Shown here: piece after piece, positions 48,389 to 56,924 of the stretch
Layout: each line of letters opens with the position of its first letter
How positions within the stretch are numbered: position 1 is the stretch's first letter
Source of the DNA: Devosia indica
GTDB taxonomy: Bacteria > Pseudomonadota > Alphaproteobacteria > Rhizobiales > Devosiaceae
Direction: 5' to 3'
NCBI RefSeq assembly: GCF_003056405.1
Contig: NZ_PYVZ01000003.1
Coordinates: 1 to 64,000 of the forward strand
DNA length: 64,000 nt
Program-made: the position numbers and the translations under genes
The notes under the pieces: model-generated
What the model was told of the DNA's origin: nothing
Seen by the model: only the letters and a program-made list of their open reading frames with translations
The model's database searches: none

Positions 48389-51300
48389 ATGCTCGATTTC
48401 ATCGAAAGAATCCTCAGGATGCCGCGGGTTGTCCTGACGATCATGGTCGTCGTTCTAGGCGGCGGAACACTTGCCTATCTCTCTTTGCCAAAGGAGAGCT
48501 TCCCGGCCATCGACGTTCCCTATCTCTACGTCTCAATCAGCCAGTCAGGCGTTTCGCCCCGCGATGCGGAGAACCTGCTCGCCAAGCCGGCGGAAGATGA
48601 ACTGACAGGCCTGCCCGGCTTGCAGAACATCACAACCACGTCGACAACGGGCCACGCTTCAGTGCTGCTCGAGTTTGACATCAATACCGACAAGGACAAG
48701 GCCCTGCAGGACACCCGTGCCCGCATGGACGCCTTGCGCGCCGCTCTGCCAGATGACGCCAACGATCCTACCGTTTCGGAAATCGACTTCATCGGCCCGG
48801 TCATGTCGGTTGCCGTCTATGGTTCAGCCCCCGAAAAGGAACTCGTCCGGCGCGCCGAACTGCTGCAGGACGCCATCGAAGCCATTCCCGAGATTCGGGA
48901 GGCCGTGCTTTCCGGCGCTCGCAAGGAGCAGCTCGAAGTGCGGGTCGACCTGCTGCGGCTCGAGGCCTATGGCCTGACGGCCAATCAGCTTTTCGACGCG
49001 CTGTCGCGCAACAACATGGTGGTGGCCGGCGGCACGCTGAACACCGGACAGGGCTCGTTTAACGTTGAAGTGCCGGGTTTGATCACCACGGCTGAAGACG
49101 TGTTCAACCTGCCCCTCAAGACCGATGGCAACACCATCGTGACGTTCGGCGACGTAGCCACGATCACCCGCACCCTGGCCGATGCGACTGAATATACTCA
49201 TGTGAACGGCTCCCCTGCCCTGATCATGGGTGTGTCCAAGAAGCCGGGCACCAATATCATTGACGTTTCCGACAAGGTGCGCGCAGTGACCGCTGAGGTT
49301 GCCAAGGACTGGCCGACAGGCGTGAGCTATTCGTTCTTCCTGGACCAGGCGGAAACCACAACGGCCCTGTTCCGCTCGCTTGAAGCGGCGGTGCTGACGG
49401 CAGTGGCCCTGGTGCTGATCACCTGTGTGGCAACGCTGGGTGTGCGCCCTGCCATAATGATCGGCATGTCGATCCCGCTGTCATTCATGATGGCTTTCCT
49501 TGTCGCCCAGGGTCTGGGCATGACCATCAACATGATGGTGATGTTTGGCCTCGTGATCGCCGTGGGCGTGCTCGTCGACGATCCGGTGGTGGTGGTCGAA
49601 TATGCCGAACGCAAGCTGCAGGAAGGCGTGCCCAAGCGCGAAGCGTTCATCATGGCCATGCGCAAGATGTTCGTGCCCGTGGTGGGAGCGACCGCAACGA
49701 CGCTGGGCGCCTTTGTGCCGCTGCTCTTCTGGCCAGGCATTATCGGCAAATTCATGAGCTACCTGCCGACGATCGTGATCATTGTCATGATCGCATCCTT
49801 CATTTCGGCGCTGATCTTCATGCCGGTGATCGGCTCGATCATTGCCTCGACCCATGTCGACGAGAAGGAAAAGGCCAAGGCCGACATCGTCATGTATCCG
49901 GACAAGTTCGACTCCAAGAAGGTGGGCGGCCTGACCGGTTTCTATGTGCGCGTGATGGAGAAGCTGCTGCACTGGCCGCTGCCAACGCTGGCGGTCGGTT
50001 TCGGTGTCATCGCCACCATCTTTGTGGCCTACGCAACCAATCCGACCGGCTCGGAAGCCTTCCCGGCCTCGGAGCCCGAATTCGCCACGGTCGCCGTGGT
50101 TGGCAGGGGCAATTATTCTCCCGAAGAGATCCGGGACATGCTGGTGGAGGTCGAGAGCGAGCTGTTGCAGGTTCAGGGTATCCAGGACGTCATCATGCAG
50201 TTCGGCACGACCGGCGCCTTCGGCACCATGCCGCCCGACACGATTGGCAATTTCCAGCTTCAGCTAACCAATTGGAACCATCGTGTCCCTGCTGAGCAGA
50301 TTTTTGCCGATATCCGCGAGCGTGTATCCGGCTTTGCGGGTCTGGACATTCAGTTGCTGGCGGCCGAAAGCGGGCCTCCGGCCGGCAAGGACATCAACCT
50401 GCGTGTCGAGAGCACCAGTTACGATGACCTTGTGCCGGTCGTGACCGCGATCCGCGATCACCTCGCCACGTGGCCGGAGGTTGTCGACGCCGAAGACGGG
50501 CGTCCCTCTCCCGGCATTGACTGGGAGATCAAGGTGGATCGTGCCGAGGCCGGCAAATATGGCATCGGCGTGCGCGAACTGGCCCCCTATGTGCAGCTCG
50601 TGACCTCTGGCGTGAAGCTGGGTACCTATCGGGATGCCGAGACCGGTGACGAGCTCGACATTCGGGTGCGCCTGCCGGAAGACGAGCGGACCTTCGACGC
50701 GCTCGACTCCATGCGCATTGCAACCAGCCAGGGTCTGGTGCCGGTTTCGAACTTCATCGAACGCACCGCTGTTCCCAAGGTGGCCAATATCGAGCGGCGC
50801 AACCAGGTTTACACGATGACCGTGGCCGCGGGGCTGACCAACCTGCCAGAAGGGGTCTATCCCGCCGATAAGGTGGAGGAGTTGCAGACCTGGATTGCTC
50901 AGCAGGACTTCCCGGACCGGGTGAACGTGGAGTTCGGCGGCGCCGAAGAGCAGATGGGTGACGCCAATGCCTTTATCGGGCAGGCGATGATCATGGCCCT
51001 TGTTCTTATCTCGTTCGTCCTGCTGCTGGAGTATAACAGCTTCTATCAGGTGCTCGTGACACTGATGACGGTGGTGATGTCAGTCGCCGGTGTCCTGTTG
51101 GGGATGCTCATCACAGGCATGACCTTCTCGGCGATCATGACCGGGCTGGGCATCGTGGCTCTGGCCGGCATCGTGGTGAAGAACGGCATTGTGCTGATCG
51201 ATACCTATAACGACTACCACCGGCACCAGAATGTGGAAGCGGTCAAGGCAATGCTGCTGACGGTCAGCCAGCGTGTCCGACCTGTGCTGCTGACCGCATT

Positions 51301-51724
51301 CCTGACGGCGCTGGGCGTGATCCCGATGTGGGCCAATGTCGAGTTCGACTTCATCCGCCGCGAAATCGTGGTGGGTGGTATTGCAGGCTCGTGGTTCGTT
51401 CACCTCTCGGCGGCGCTGGTGTCAGGCCTGTTCCTGTCGACGGCCCTGACCCTGGTGATGGTGCCTGTGATGATTACCGCACCCACGGTAATGTGGAGCC
51501 AGGTCCGTTGGCTCGGGTCGGTCTTTGCTGCAATGGGCGCCTGGATCGCCAGCCCCTTCCGCCAGAAGGAAGCAGCGGCGCCGGCAGGCTTTGACGGCAT
51601 GGCCGTCGAAATCCCGGAGGAAGCGGATAGCAGCAAGCGCTATATCGTCTCCAAGCAGGCCGGGTTGACCGAGAAGGAAGCCAATGGCGTGACAGTGGTC
51701 AGCCGAAGGGATGCTGCGGAGTAG
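48389..51724 (+). CDS. RND-family efflux pump inner-membrane transporter
   Basis: A 1111-residue proton-driven exporter of the AcrB/MdtB superfamily. It has the early helix VLTIMVVVLGGGTLAYLSLP, two large periplasmic loops and twelve predicted helices. The proton-relay pair D397-D398 lies in helix 4 (VAVGVLVDDPVVVVEYAERK, with the first residue approximate). The C-terminal 60 residues are a cytoplasmic extension (KEAAAPAGFDGMAVEIPEEA). It lies 11 bases after the adaptor gene and is followed by a terminator. The substrate is unknown; PadR control suggests a phenolic or other hydrophobic compound. Confidence 0.94.
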   Translation: MLDFIERILRMPRVVLTIMVVVLGGGTLAYLSLPKESFPAIDVPYLYVSISQSGVSPRDAENLLAKPAEDELTGLPGLQNITTTSTTGHASVLLEFDINTDKDKALQDTRARMDALRAALPDDANDPTVSEIDFIGPVMSVAVYGSAPEKELVRRAELLQDAIEAIPEIREAVLSGARKEQLEVRVDLLRLEAYGLTANQLFDALSRNNMVVAGGTLNTGQGSFNVEVPGLITTAEDVFNLPLKTDGNTIVTFGDVATITRTLADATEYTHVNGSPALIMGVSKKPGTNIIDVSDKVRAVTAEVAKDWPTGVSYSFFLDQAETTTALFRSLEAAVLTAVALVLITCVATLGVRPAIMIGMSIPLSFMMAFLVAQGLGMTINMMVMFGLVIAVGVLVDDPVVVVEYAERKLQEGVPKREAFIMAMRKMFVPVVGATATTLGAFVPLLFWPGIIGKFMSYLPTIVIIVMIASFISALIFMPVIGSIIASTHVDEKEKAKADIVMYPDKFDSKKVGGLTGFYVRVMEKLLHWPLPTLAVGFGVIATIFVAYATNPTGSEAFPASEPEFATVAVVGRGNYSPEEIRDMLVEVESELLQVQGIQDVIMQFGTTGAFGTMPPDTIGNFQLQLTNWNHRVPAEQIFADIRERVSGFAGLDIQLLAAESGPPAGKDINLRVESTSYDDLVPVVTAIRDHLATWPEVVDAEDGRPSPGIDWEIKVDRAEAGKYGIGVRELAPYVQLVTSGVKLGTYRDAETGDELDIRVRLPEDERTFDALDSMRIATSQGLVPVSNFIERTAVPKVANIERRNQVYTMTVAAGLTNLPEGVYPADKVEELQTWIAQQDFPDRVNVEFGGAEEQMGDANAFIGQAMIMALVLISFVLLLEYNSFYQVLVTLMTVVMSVAGVLLGMLITGMTFSAIMTGLGIVALAGIVVKNGIVLIDTYNDYHRHQNVEAVKAMLLTVSQRVRPVLLTAFLTALGVIPMWANVEFDFIRREIVVGGIAGSWFVHLSAALVSGLFLSTALTLVMVPVMITAPTVMWSQVRWLGSVFAAMGAWIASPFRQKEAAAPAGFDGMAVEIPEEADSSKRYIVSKQAGLTEKEANGVTVVSRRDAAE

Positions 51725-51748
51725 AAGCATCTTTCCAGTCTATGGGAG

Positions 51749-51780
51749 AGGCCCGCAGTGATGCGGGCCTTTCTGCATTT
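51749..51780 (+). terminator. Terminator of the RND operon
   Basis: A perfect 9-bp stem (51749-51757 with 51762-51770) with a GTGA loop and T-rich downstream sequence; it also abuts the end of the convergent acetyltransferase gene. Confidence 0.8.
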
Positions 51781-52254
51781 CTATTGGGACTGAAACGCTG
51801 TCAGCGTCCAGGCGTCGCCATCGAACACGATGTCACGGGGCATGACCAACCTGCCGCCAAGTGCCCGAGGCCAGAACGTCTGGGCCGCGACATTGGCGTG
51901 GGGCACAGCAATATGCCAAGCGCCGGGATGTGCCTTAAGGGCCAGGTCGAGCGCCGTCCGGCCGACCCCCCTGCCCCGATAGGCGCGGAGTACGAAGAAT
52001 TCCGCCATGAACCAGCATGGCTTTCGGCCAGTCAGCGGGCATTCGTCGATGACTAAAGCAAAGCCCGCGATCTCTTCGCGTGACATAATGAAATAGGGAT
52101 GGCGCCAGAAGCGGTCGAGAAAGTCGTATGCAAACCGACCGTCTTGCCCGACAGGAAACGGCATGAACTCGGTCATGTCGTGCAGGTAGAGCTGTATGAG
52201 GTTTGCGATAGCGGGCTTGTCCGCCTCCCTCGCCCTGCGGAGCGATACCGTCAT
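51781..52254 (-). CDS. GNAT-family N-acetyltransferase
   Basis: A 157-residue acetyl-CoA-dependent transferase. The acceptor part is LRRAREADKPAIANLIQLYL; motif A, which binds CoA, is FFVLRAYRGRGVGRTALDLAL. The start at 52254 follows GGGAGGAACAGC; an upstream in-frame ATG at 52317 is less well placed. The substrate is unknown. Confidence 0.85.
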   Translation of the reverse strand: MTVSLRRAREADKPAIANLIQLYLHDMTEFMPFPVGQDGRFAYDFLDRFWRHPYFIMSREEIAGFALVIDECPLTGRKPCWFMAEFFVLRAYRGRGVGRTALDLALKAHPGAWHIAVPHANVAAQTFWPRALGGRLVMPRDIVFDGDAWTLTAFQSQ

Positions 52255-52418
52255 GCTGTTCCTCCCGAATAGAACGCTTCGAAGGGCGCCCGAATGCGCG
52301 CGCTGACGCAATTCCATGCGGGTCAGATGCGCTCCTTGTACTGGCCCATTGGCATGGCGATGACTGCCGTTCTGACAGTCGCGCCACGCCTGCTATGACA
52401 GCCAGACCGGCTTGATGA

Positions 52419-54314
52419 CTACTCGGCCGCCGGTGTACCGCGTTTGACGAAGCCGTCGGGGTCATCCTGAGTGCGTGCCAGCAATTCTGCGGCCTCGTTT
52501 GCTTCGCGCTGGCGATTCCACATCTGGGCGTAAAGCCCATCCTGTTGCAGCAAATTGGCATGATCGCCGCGCTCGGCGATCTGTCCGTCGCGCAGCACCA
52601 GGATTTCGTCGGCATTGACGACCGTGGAAAGGCGGTGGGCGATGACGACAGTGGTGCGATTGCGCGACACCTCGTCCAAAGCGGCCTGAATGTCCCGTTC
52701 AGTTTTGGTATCCAGGGCCGAGGTGGCCTCGTCGAGAATGAGGATCGAGGGCGATTTGAGGATGGTGCGGGCGATGGCAACGCGTTGCTTTTCACCGCCC
52801 GAGAGTTTCAGACCGCGCTCCCCTACCGGGGTATCGTAGCCCTTGGGCAGCGTCTCGATGAAGCCGGCAACCTGCGCCATGCGCGCAGCCTCCTTGACCT
52901 CTTCTGCAGAAGCCCCCGGCCGGCCATATTCGATATTGTAGCCGATGGTGTCGTTGAACAGCACGGTATCTTGCGGAACCATGCCGATGGCCGAACGCAG
53001 GCTTTCCTGGGTGACCTCGCGCAGATCCTGCCCGTCAATGGTCACGCGGCCACCGGTGACATCGTAGAAGCGGAACAGCAGGCGCGAGATGGTTGATTTG
53101 CCGGCGCCGGTCGGGCCGACAATGGCCACGGTCTTGCCGGCTGGAACCTCGAAGCTCACGCCTTTCAGGATCGGGCGATCAGGATCGTAGTGGAAGCTCA
53201 CATCCTCAAAGCGGATGACGGGGCCGGTCACGGCGAGAGCTTTCGCGCCAAGCTTGTCCTGGATTTCGGGATCCTGGTCGAGCAGCTTGAACATCTCTTC
53301 AATATCGGTGAGGCCCTGGCGGAGCTCGCGATAGACGAAGCCGATGAAGTTGAGCGGCCGGTAGATCTGCATCAGGAAGGTGTTGAGCAGGACAAAGTCG
53401 CCAAGGGTCAGCGTGCCATCCATGACACCCAGAATGGACATGATGGAGATGACGAGGAAGCCGCCATAAAAGATGACCGCCTGGCCGAAATTGAGGAAGC
53501 CGAGCGAGGTCCAGATGCGGATGGCCGAGCGTTCATAGCCTTCCATCGCGCCGTCGAAGCGCCTGGCTTCCATCTCCTCATTGGCAAAGTACTTTACGGT
53601 CTCAAAGTTGAGCAGGCTGTCGATCGCCTTGCCGTTTGCATCGGTATCGCTCTCGTTCATGTCCCGGCGGATGGAAATGCGCCAGTTCGAGGCCTTGATA
53701 GTGAAATAGAGATAGCCCCAAATCATCACCACCAGCACGCCGAGATAACTGATACCGAACAGCCAGACGAAGATGATGGCAACCACCACGAACTCGACCA
53801 TGGTCGGGGCGATGTTGAGCATGGCGAAACGGACGACCGTCTCGATGCCCTTGGTGCCGCGCTCGATGACGCGGGACAGGCCGCCCGTGCGCCGTTGCAG
53901 GTGAAAGCGCAGGGACAGGCGATGCATGTGGTGGAAGGTCTGTAGGGCCAGCTTTCGCACGGCATGCTGGCCGACACTGGCGAACCAGACATCCCGCAAC
54001 TGCTGGAAGCCGGCATCGATGATGTTGCCCAGGACATAGGCGATGACCAAGACCAGCGGGATAGCCAATCCCAGGATAAGGGTCTGATCCGGCTCGGGGC
54101 CATCCAGACTGTCGATGATGCCCTTATAGGCGAAGGGTATGAGCGTGGTGGCGACCTTGCTGGCCAAAAGGGCAGCCAGCGCCATGATCACGCGCAGTCT
54201 CAGATCGGGGCGATTGTCCGGCCACATATAGGACCAGAGGTTGCGAACGGTAGAAAATACCGATCCTTCGTCCGCGCTGACGGACGGTTTCTTCTCAGTG
54301 CTGTCAGAAGCCAT
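52419..54314 (-). CDS. Atm1/HMT1-type ABC exporter
   Basis: A 631-residue half-transporter with six membrane helices (for example VIMALAALLASKVATTLIPFA and PLVLVIAYVLGNIIDAG, shown in part) and an ATPase. The half has the Atm1 signature RGTKGIETVVRFAMLNIAPT, Walker A GPTGAGKST near residue 400 and LSGGEKQR near 503, followed by LILDEATSALD. Atm1-type proteins export glutathione-linked metal or sulfur compounds and serve Fe-S protein maturation and heavy-metal tolerance. It overlaps an ArsR-family gene by one base, which favours metal-responsive expression. Confidence 0.92.
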   Translation of the reverse strand: MASDSTEKKPSVSADEGSVFSTVRNLWSYMWPDNRPDLRLRVIMALAALLASKVATTLIPFAYKGIIDSLDGPEPDQTLILGLAIPLVLVIAYVLGNIIDAGFQQLRDVWFASVGQHAVRKLALQTFHHMHRLSLRFHLQRRTGGLSRVIERGTKGIETVVRFAMLNIAPTMVEFVVVAIIFVWLFGISYLGVLVVMIWGYLYFTIKASNWRISIRRDMNESDTDANGKAIDSLLNFETVKYFANEEMEARRFDGAMEGYERSAIRIWTSLGFLNFGQAVIFYGGFLVISIMSILGVMDGTLTLGDFVLLNTFLMQIYRPLNFIGFVYRELRQGLTDIEEMFKLLDQDPEIQDKLGAKALAVTGPVIRFEDVSFHYDPDRPILKGVSFEVPAGKTVAIVGPTGAGKSTISRLLFRFYDVTGGRVTIDGQDLREVTQESLRSAIGMVPQDTVLFNDTIGYNIEYGRPGASAEEVKEAARMAQVAGFIETLPKGYDTPVGERGLKLSGGEKQRVAIARTILKSPSILILDEATSALDTKTERDIQAALDEVSRNRTTVVIAHRLSTVVNADEILVLRDGQIAERGDHANLLQQDGLYAQMWNRQREANEAAELLARTQDDPDGFVKRGTPAAE

Positions 54315-54634
54315 CAGGCCTGTTCCGTTTCCTTGTTGGCGGCGACGGGCGCCAGCCCCTTGAGGAGACCGCCAAAGGACGAACTGAGTTCAGCCAGTCT
54401 GTCATGGCGGAGATAGTAGCGATTGCGCGTGCCATGCGGCTTGCGCTCGATCAGGCCTGCATCAAGCAGGACCTTGATATGCTGGGATACGGTCGACTGG
54501 GCCAGGGTCAGGCTGTCCGTCACATCGGCGCAGCAGCATTGTCCCTGCTGCTGGGTCGCCAGGATGCGCAGAATTTCCAGCCGTACGGGATGTCCAAGTG
54601 CGCGCATGGTATTGGCAATGTCATCATCATGCAT
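54314..54634 (-). CDS. ArsR/SmtB-family regulator
   Basis: A 106-residue winged-helix repressor. The HTH is ALGHPVRLEILRILATQ and LAQSTVSTQ-like LAQSTVSQHIKVLLDAGLI. Three consecutive cysteines C33-C35 (GQCCCADV) sit at the usual metal-sensing position before the recognition helix, consistent with thiophilic metal or arsenic sensing. It is the first gene with the Atm1-type exporter (stop and start share one base). Confidence 0.9.
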   Translation of the reverse strand: MHDDDIANTMRALGHPVRLEILRILATQQQGQCCCADVTDSLTLAQSTVSQHIKVLLDAGLIERKPHGTRNRYYLRHDRLAELSSSFGGLLKGLAPVAANKETEQA

Positions 54635-54744
54635 GGCGCTGTGCTCGACATATCAGGACCGCGCGATAGGGCCAGCGCCGTCCGGTTGATCGGTGAATTG
54701 CGATGGAAGATGGGGGTTGCGGCGCGGAAAATCAATAGGCCCGT

Positions 54745-54770
54745 GAAAACGGCGCCTTTCGGCGCCGTTT
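54745..54770. terminator. Bidirectional terminator between the LysM gene and arsR
   Basis: An 11-bp perfect stem AAAACGGCGCC/GGCGCCGTTTT (54745-54755 with 54760-54770) with a 4-base loop and an A-run on one side and a T-run on the other. On the minus strand it follows the LysM gene stop by 10 bases. Confidence 0.88.
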
Positions 54771-54779
54771 TCCAGTGGA

Positions 54780-56924
54780 TTATTGACCCAATGCATCCTC
54801 GGGCAAGTCAAAGACCTGACCGGGATAGATGCGGTCCGGATCTCGGATCTGCCCAGTATTGGCCTGGTAGATCGTGGTGTATTTGAGCCCCTCGCCATAG
54901 ACGCGTCGCGCGATGGTCCAGAGGTTGTCACCGCGGCGAATAATGGCCTTGCCGGAGGCAAAACGCTGGGCTTCCGGATCTCCAAGGGACACGGCGACCA
55001 TGGTCGGCACGGCCGGCTCGTCCGAGACAACTTCCGCAGGCGTCTCAACCGCCTCGGCTGGCGCCTGCTGAGGCTGTTCGGCGGCGGGCACTTCAGTCGC
55101 CGGCGAAGGCGTCACAGGCTCCGTCGACACAGGCTCAGCCTGCTCGCTGACAGCAACTTGCTGGTCAGTCACGTCAGGTGTCTGCTCCGGCTCGGCGGCA
55201 GATGTATCCACGGCGTCTGCAGGTTGGGGTGTAGCTTCCTCAGCCGCAGCAACATCAGCCTCGACAACGGGCTCCTCGGGCGTGGCGGTCCGAGGTTCGG
55301 CAGGAGCCTCTGCCGGCGGAGGCGTCGATGCGGGAGCAGTGGCTTCCGGTGCCGGCGCGGGTTCACTTACCGTCGGCGCAGACGCCGGTGCTTCGGCAAC
55401 ATCTATCGGCACTTCTGCGCCCGGAACATCGACAACGAAGTCTACTTCCGCGCGCGCGATCACTTCCGCGGAGCCCGGCTGCAGAAGATCAACACGCACC
55501 CGCTGGCTGGGTGAATCAAGGACCGGACCGGCCTCGACCAGCCAGCGACCGCCTTCGACAGTTGTGTCCGCGACGAAGCTGTCGTCAACATAGAGGCGAA
55601 TAATGCCGCCATCGGGCCCGGCACCCGCAAAGAAGGTGCGATCGTTCTCGAGCTCGATGGCATCGATGGTCGGCGGCACCGTAGCGCTCTGCACCGGCGC
55701 AGGTTCCTCGACGGGCGTCTCATCTATAACTGCTGGCTCGTCGGTGGCGGCCACAGGGGCCTCGGCGGCGTCCACCGTGTCCTCAGTAGCAACTTCAGAC
55801 GCAACCGACGGCTCGACGGCCGGCTCAGCCGTATCCGTGTCCGCTGCAGGCTCAGCCGCGTCGACGGCGACTGCGGCCTCCTGGGTAGCAGGCGCCTCTT
55901 GGGTCGGAGCCGACTCTGGCGTGGCGGGCGGCGGCTCAGCATCGGTTGACGCTTCCGGCTCTACCGGATCTGGAAGAGCTGCGATGTCCATGGCGGGCTC
56001 GTCGACCGACTGATCGGCATCACGCAGGGGCTCGGGCACCACTGGGTCACTTTCAGGCGCCGTCGGTTCAGGCGCGTCCCCTTGCTCGACCGGCTCGGCC
56101 TCCGCAGTCTCGCTTTCAACCGTCGGTTCAACGACGTCGGCAGGTTCGCCTGCTTCGGTAGCCTCAGGTGCTGCCGCGGATACCGGCGCCTCGGCGGTTG
56201 CCGGCTCCCGTGTGGGCTCTGGCGTCTGGGCGATCTGGACCGGGTCCGTCAGGCCCTGGAGCACTTCGCTGGCCTCCCCTGGCGTGCTCGCGACCACCAG
56301 GGGCTGGCTGGTCTTGTCTTCGTCGATAACGACAATGAAAGCGTCCTCGGCGGTGCCGGGCTTGCCTTCTTCGCCCAGCGTGATTTCCAGACCGCCGGGG
56401 GGCAGCGGAGCATCGGGCACAAAGACCCAGTCACCGCTCGATTCCACCTCGACCGTGCCGAGCAATTCGCCATTGGCAAAGACTTCAACGCGGCTGCCGG
56501 GCGTGCCGCTGCCGGCGATGACTACCGAACCATCAGGCTCGGCGCGCAGCAGCCCGAACGTGGCGGCAACGACCTGATCGACGTCAGCTTCCGCTGCCGG
56601 CTCAGCCTCAAGCTCTGCGGGTGGTGTGACATCGAGTTCGGGTTCAGCCGGCACCGCTTCTTCGACACTGGCGACAACCTCTTCGGCGGGCGCTTCGGTC
56701 TCGGCAATAGCGGGCGCGGGCGGGGCCGGGATAAGCCCGACCTCGACCATCTTGCCGCGCAGGCACTGCCCCATCCCCTCGGGGCTGTTGAAACAGGTGA
56801 CAATCGATGGACCGGACAGAACGCCTAGAACAACGAGTAGAGTGACTGCCGCTGCCCCGATCGTCAGAGCCAGAGGTCGTTTCGGAGCGGTTTCGGCCAG
56901 TTTGCCCTCCCGGTAAAAATTCAA
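54780..56924 (-). CDS. Envelope LysM protein with a long acidic Pro/Ala/Glu-rich region
   Basis: The 714-residue product has a short cytoplasmic start, one membrane helix (LALTIGAAAVTLLVVLGVL, about 18-37) and a periplasmic remainder. Two Ig-like modules (GSGTPGSRVEVFANGELLGT near 135 and FFAGAGPDGGIIRLYVDDSF near 430) sit in a very long region dominated by Pro, Ala, Glu, Thr and Val. A C-terminal LysM domain (about 660-706, IIRRGDNLWTIARRVYGEG) binds peptidoglycan. The start is a TTG at 56924 directly after the cimA stop, required to keep the membrane helix; no ATG exists before residue 51. It may tether envelope layers; the exact role is unknown. Confidence 0.85.
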   Translation of the reverse strand: MNFYREGKLAETAPKRPLALTIGAAAVTLLVVLGVLSGPSIVTCFNSPEGMGQCLRGKMVEVGLIPAPPAPAIAETEAPAEEVVASVEEAVPAEPELDVTPPAELEAEPAAEADVDQVVAATFGLLRAEPDGSVVIAGSGTPGSRVEVFANGELLGTVEVESSGDWVFVPDAPLPPGGLEITLGEEGKPGTAEDAFIVVIDEDKTSQPLVVASTPGEASEVLQGLTDPVQIAQTPEPTREPATAEAPVSAAAPEATEAGEPADVVEPTVESETAEAEPVEQGDAPEPTAPESDPVVPEPLRDADQSVDEPAMDIAALPDPVEPEASTDAEPPPATPESAPTQEAPATQEAAVAVDAAEPAADTDTAEPAVEPSVASEVATEDTVDAAEAPVAATDEPAVIDETPVEEPAPVQSATVPPTIDAIELENDRTFFAGAGPDGGIIRLYVDDSFVADTTVEGGRWLVEAGPVLDSPSQRVRVDLLQPGSAEVIARAEVDFVVDVPGAEVPIDVAEAPASAPTVSEPAPAPEATAPASTPPPAEAPAEPRTATPEEPVVEADVAAAEEATPQPADAVDTSAAEPEQTPDVTDQQVAVSEQAEPVSTEPVTPSPATEVPAAEQPQQAPAEAVETPAEVVSDEPAVPTMVAVSLGDPEAQRFASGKAIIRRGDNLWTIARRVYGEGLKYTTIYQANTGQIRDPDRIYPGQVFDLPEDALGQ

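Noticed and set aside
54783..55514. 243-residue plus-strand frame and other frames opposite the LysM gene
   Set aside because: Arise from the low-complexity Pro/Ala/Glu codons of the real gene; Arg/Gly/Leu-rich and featureless.
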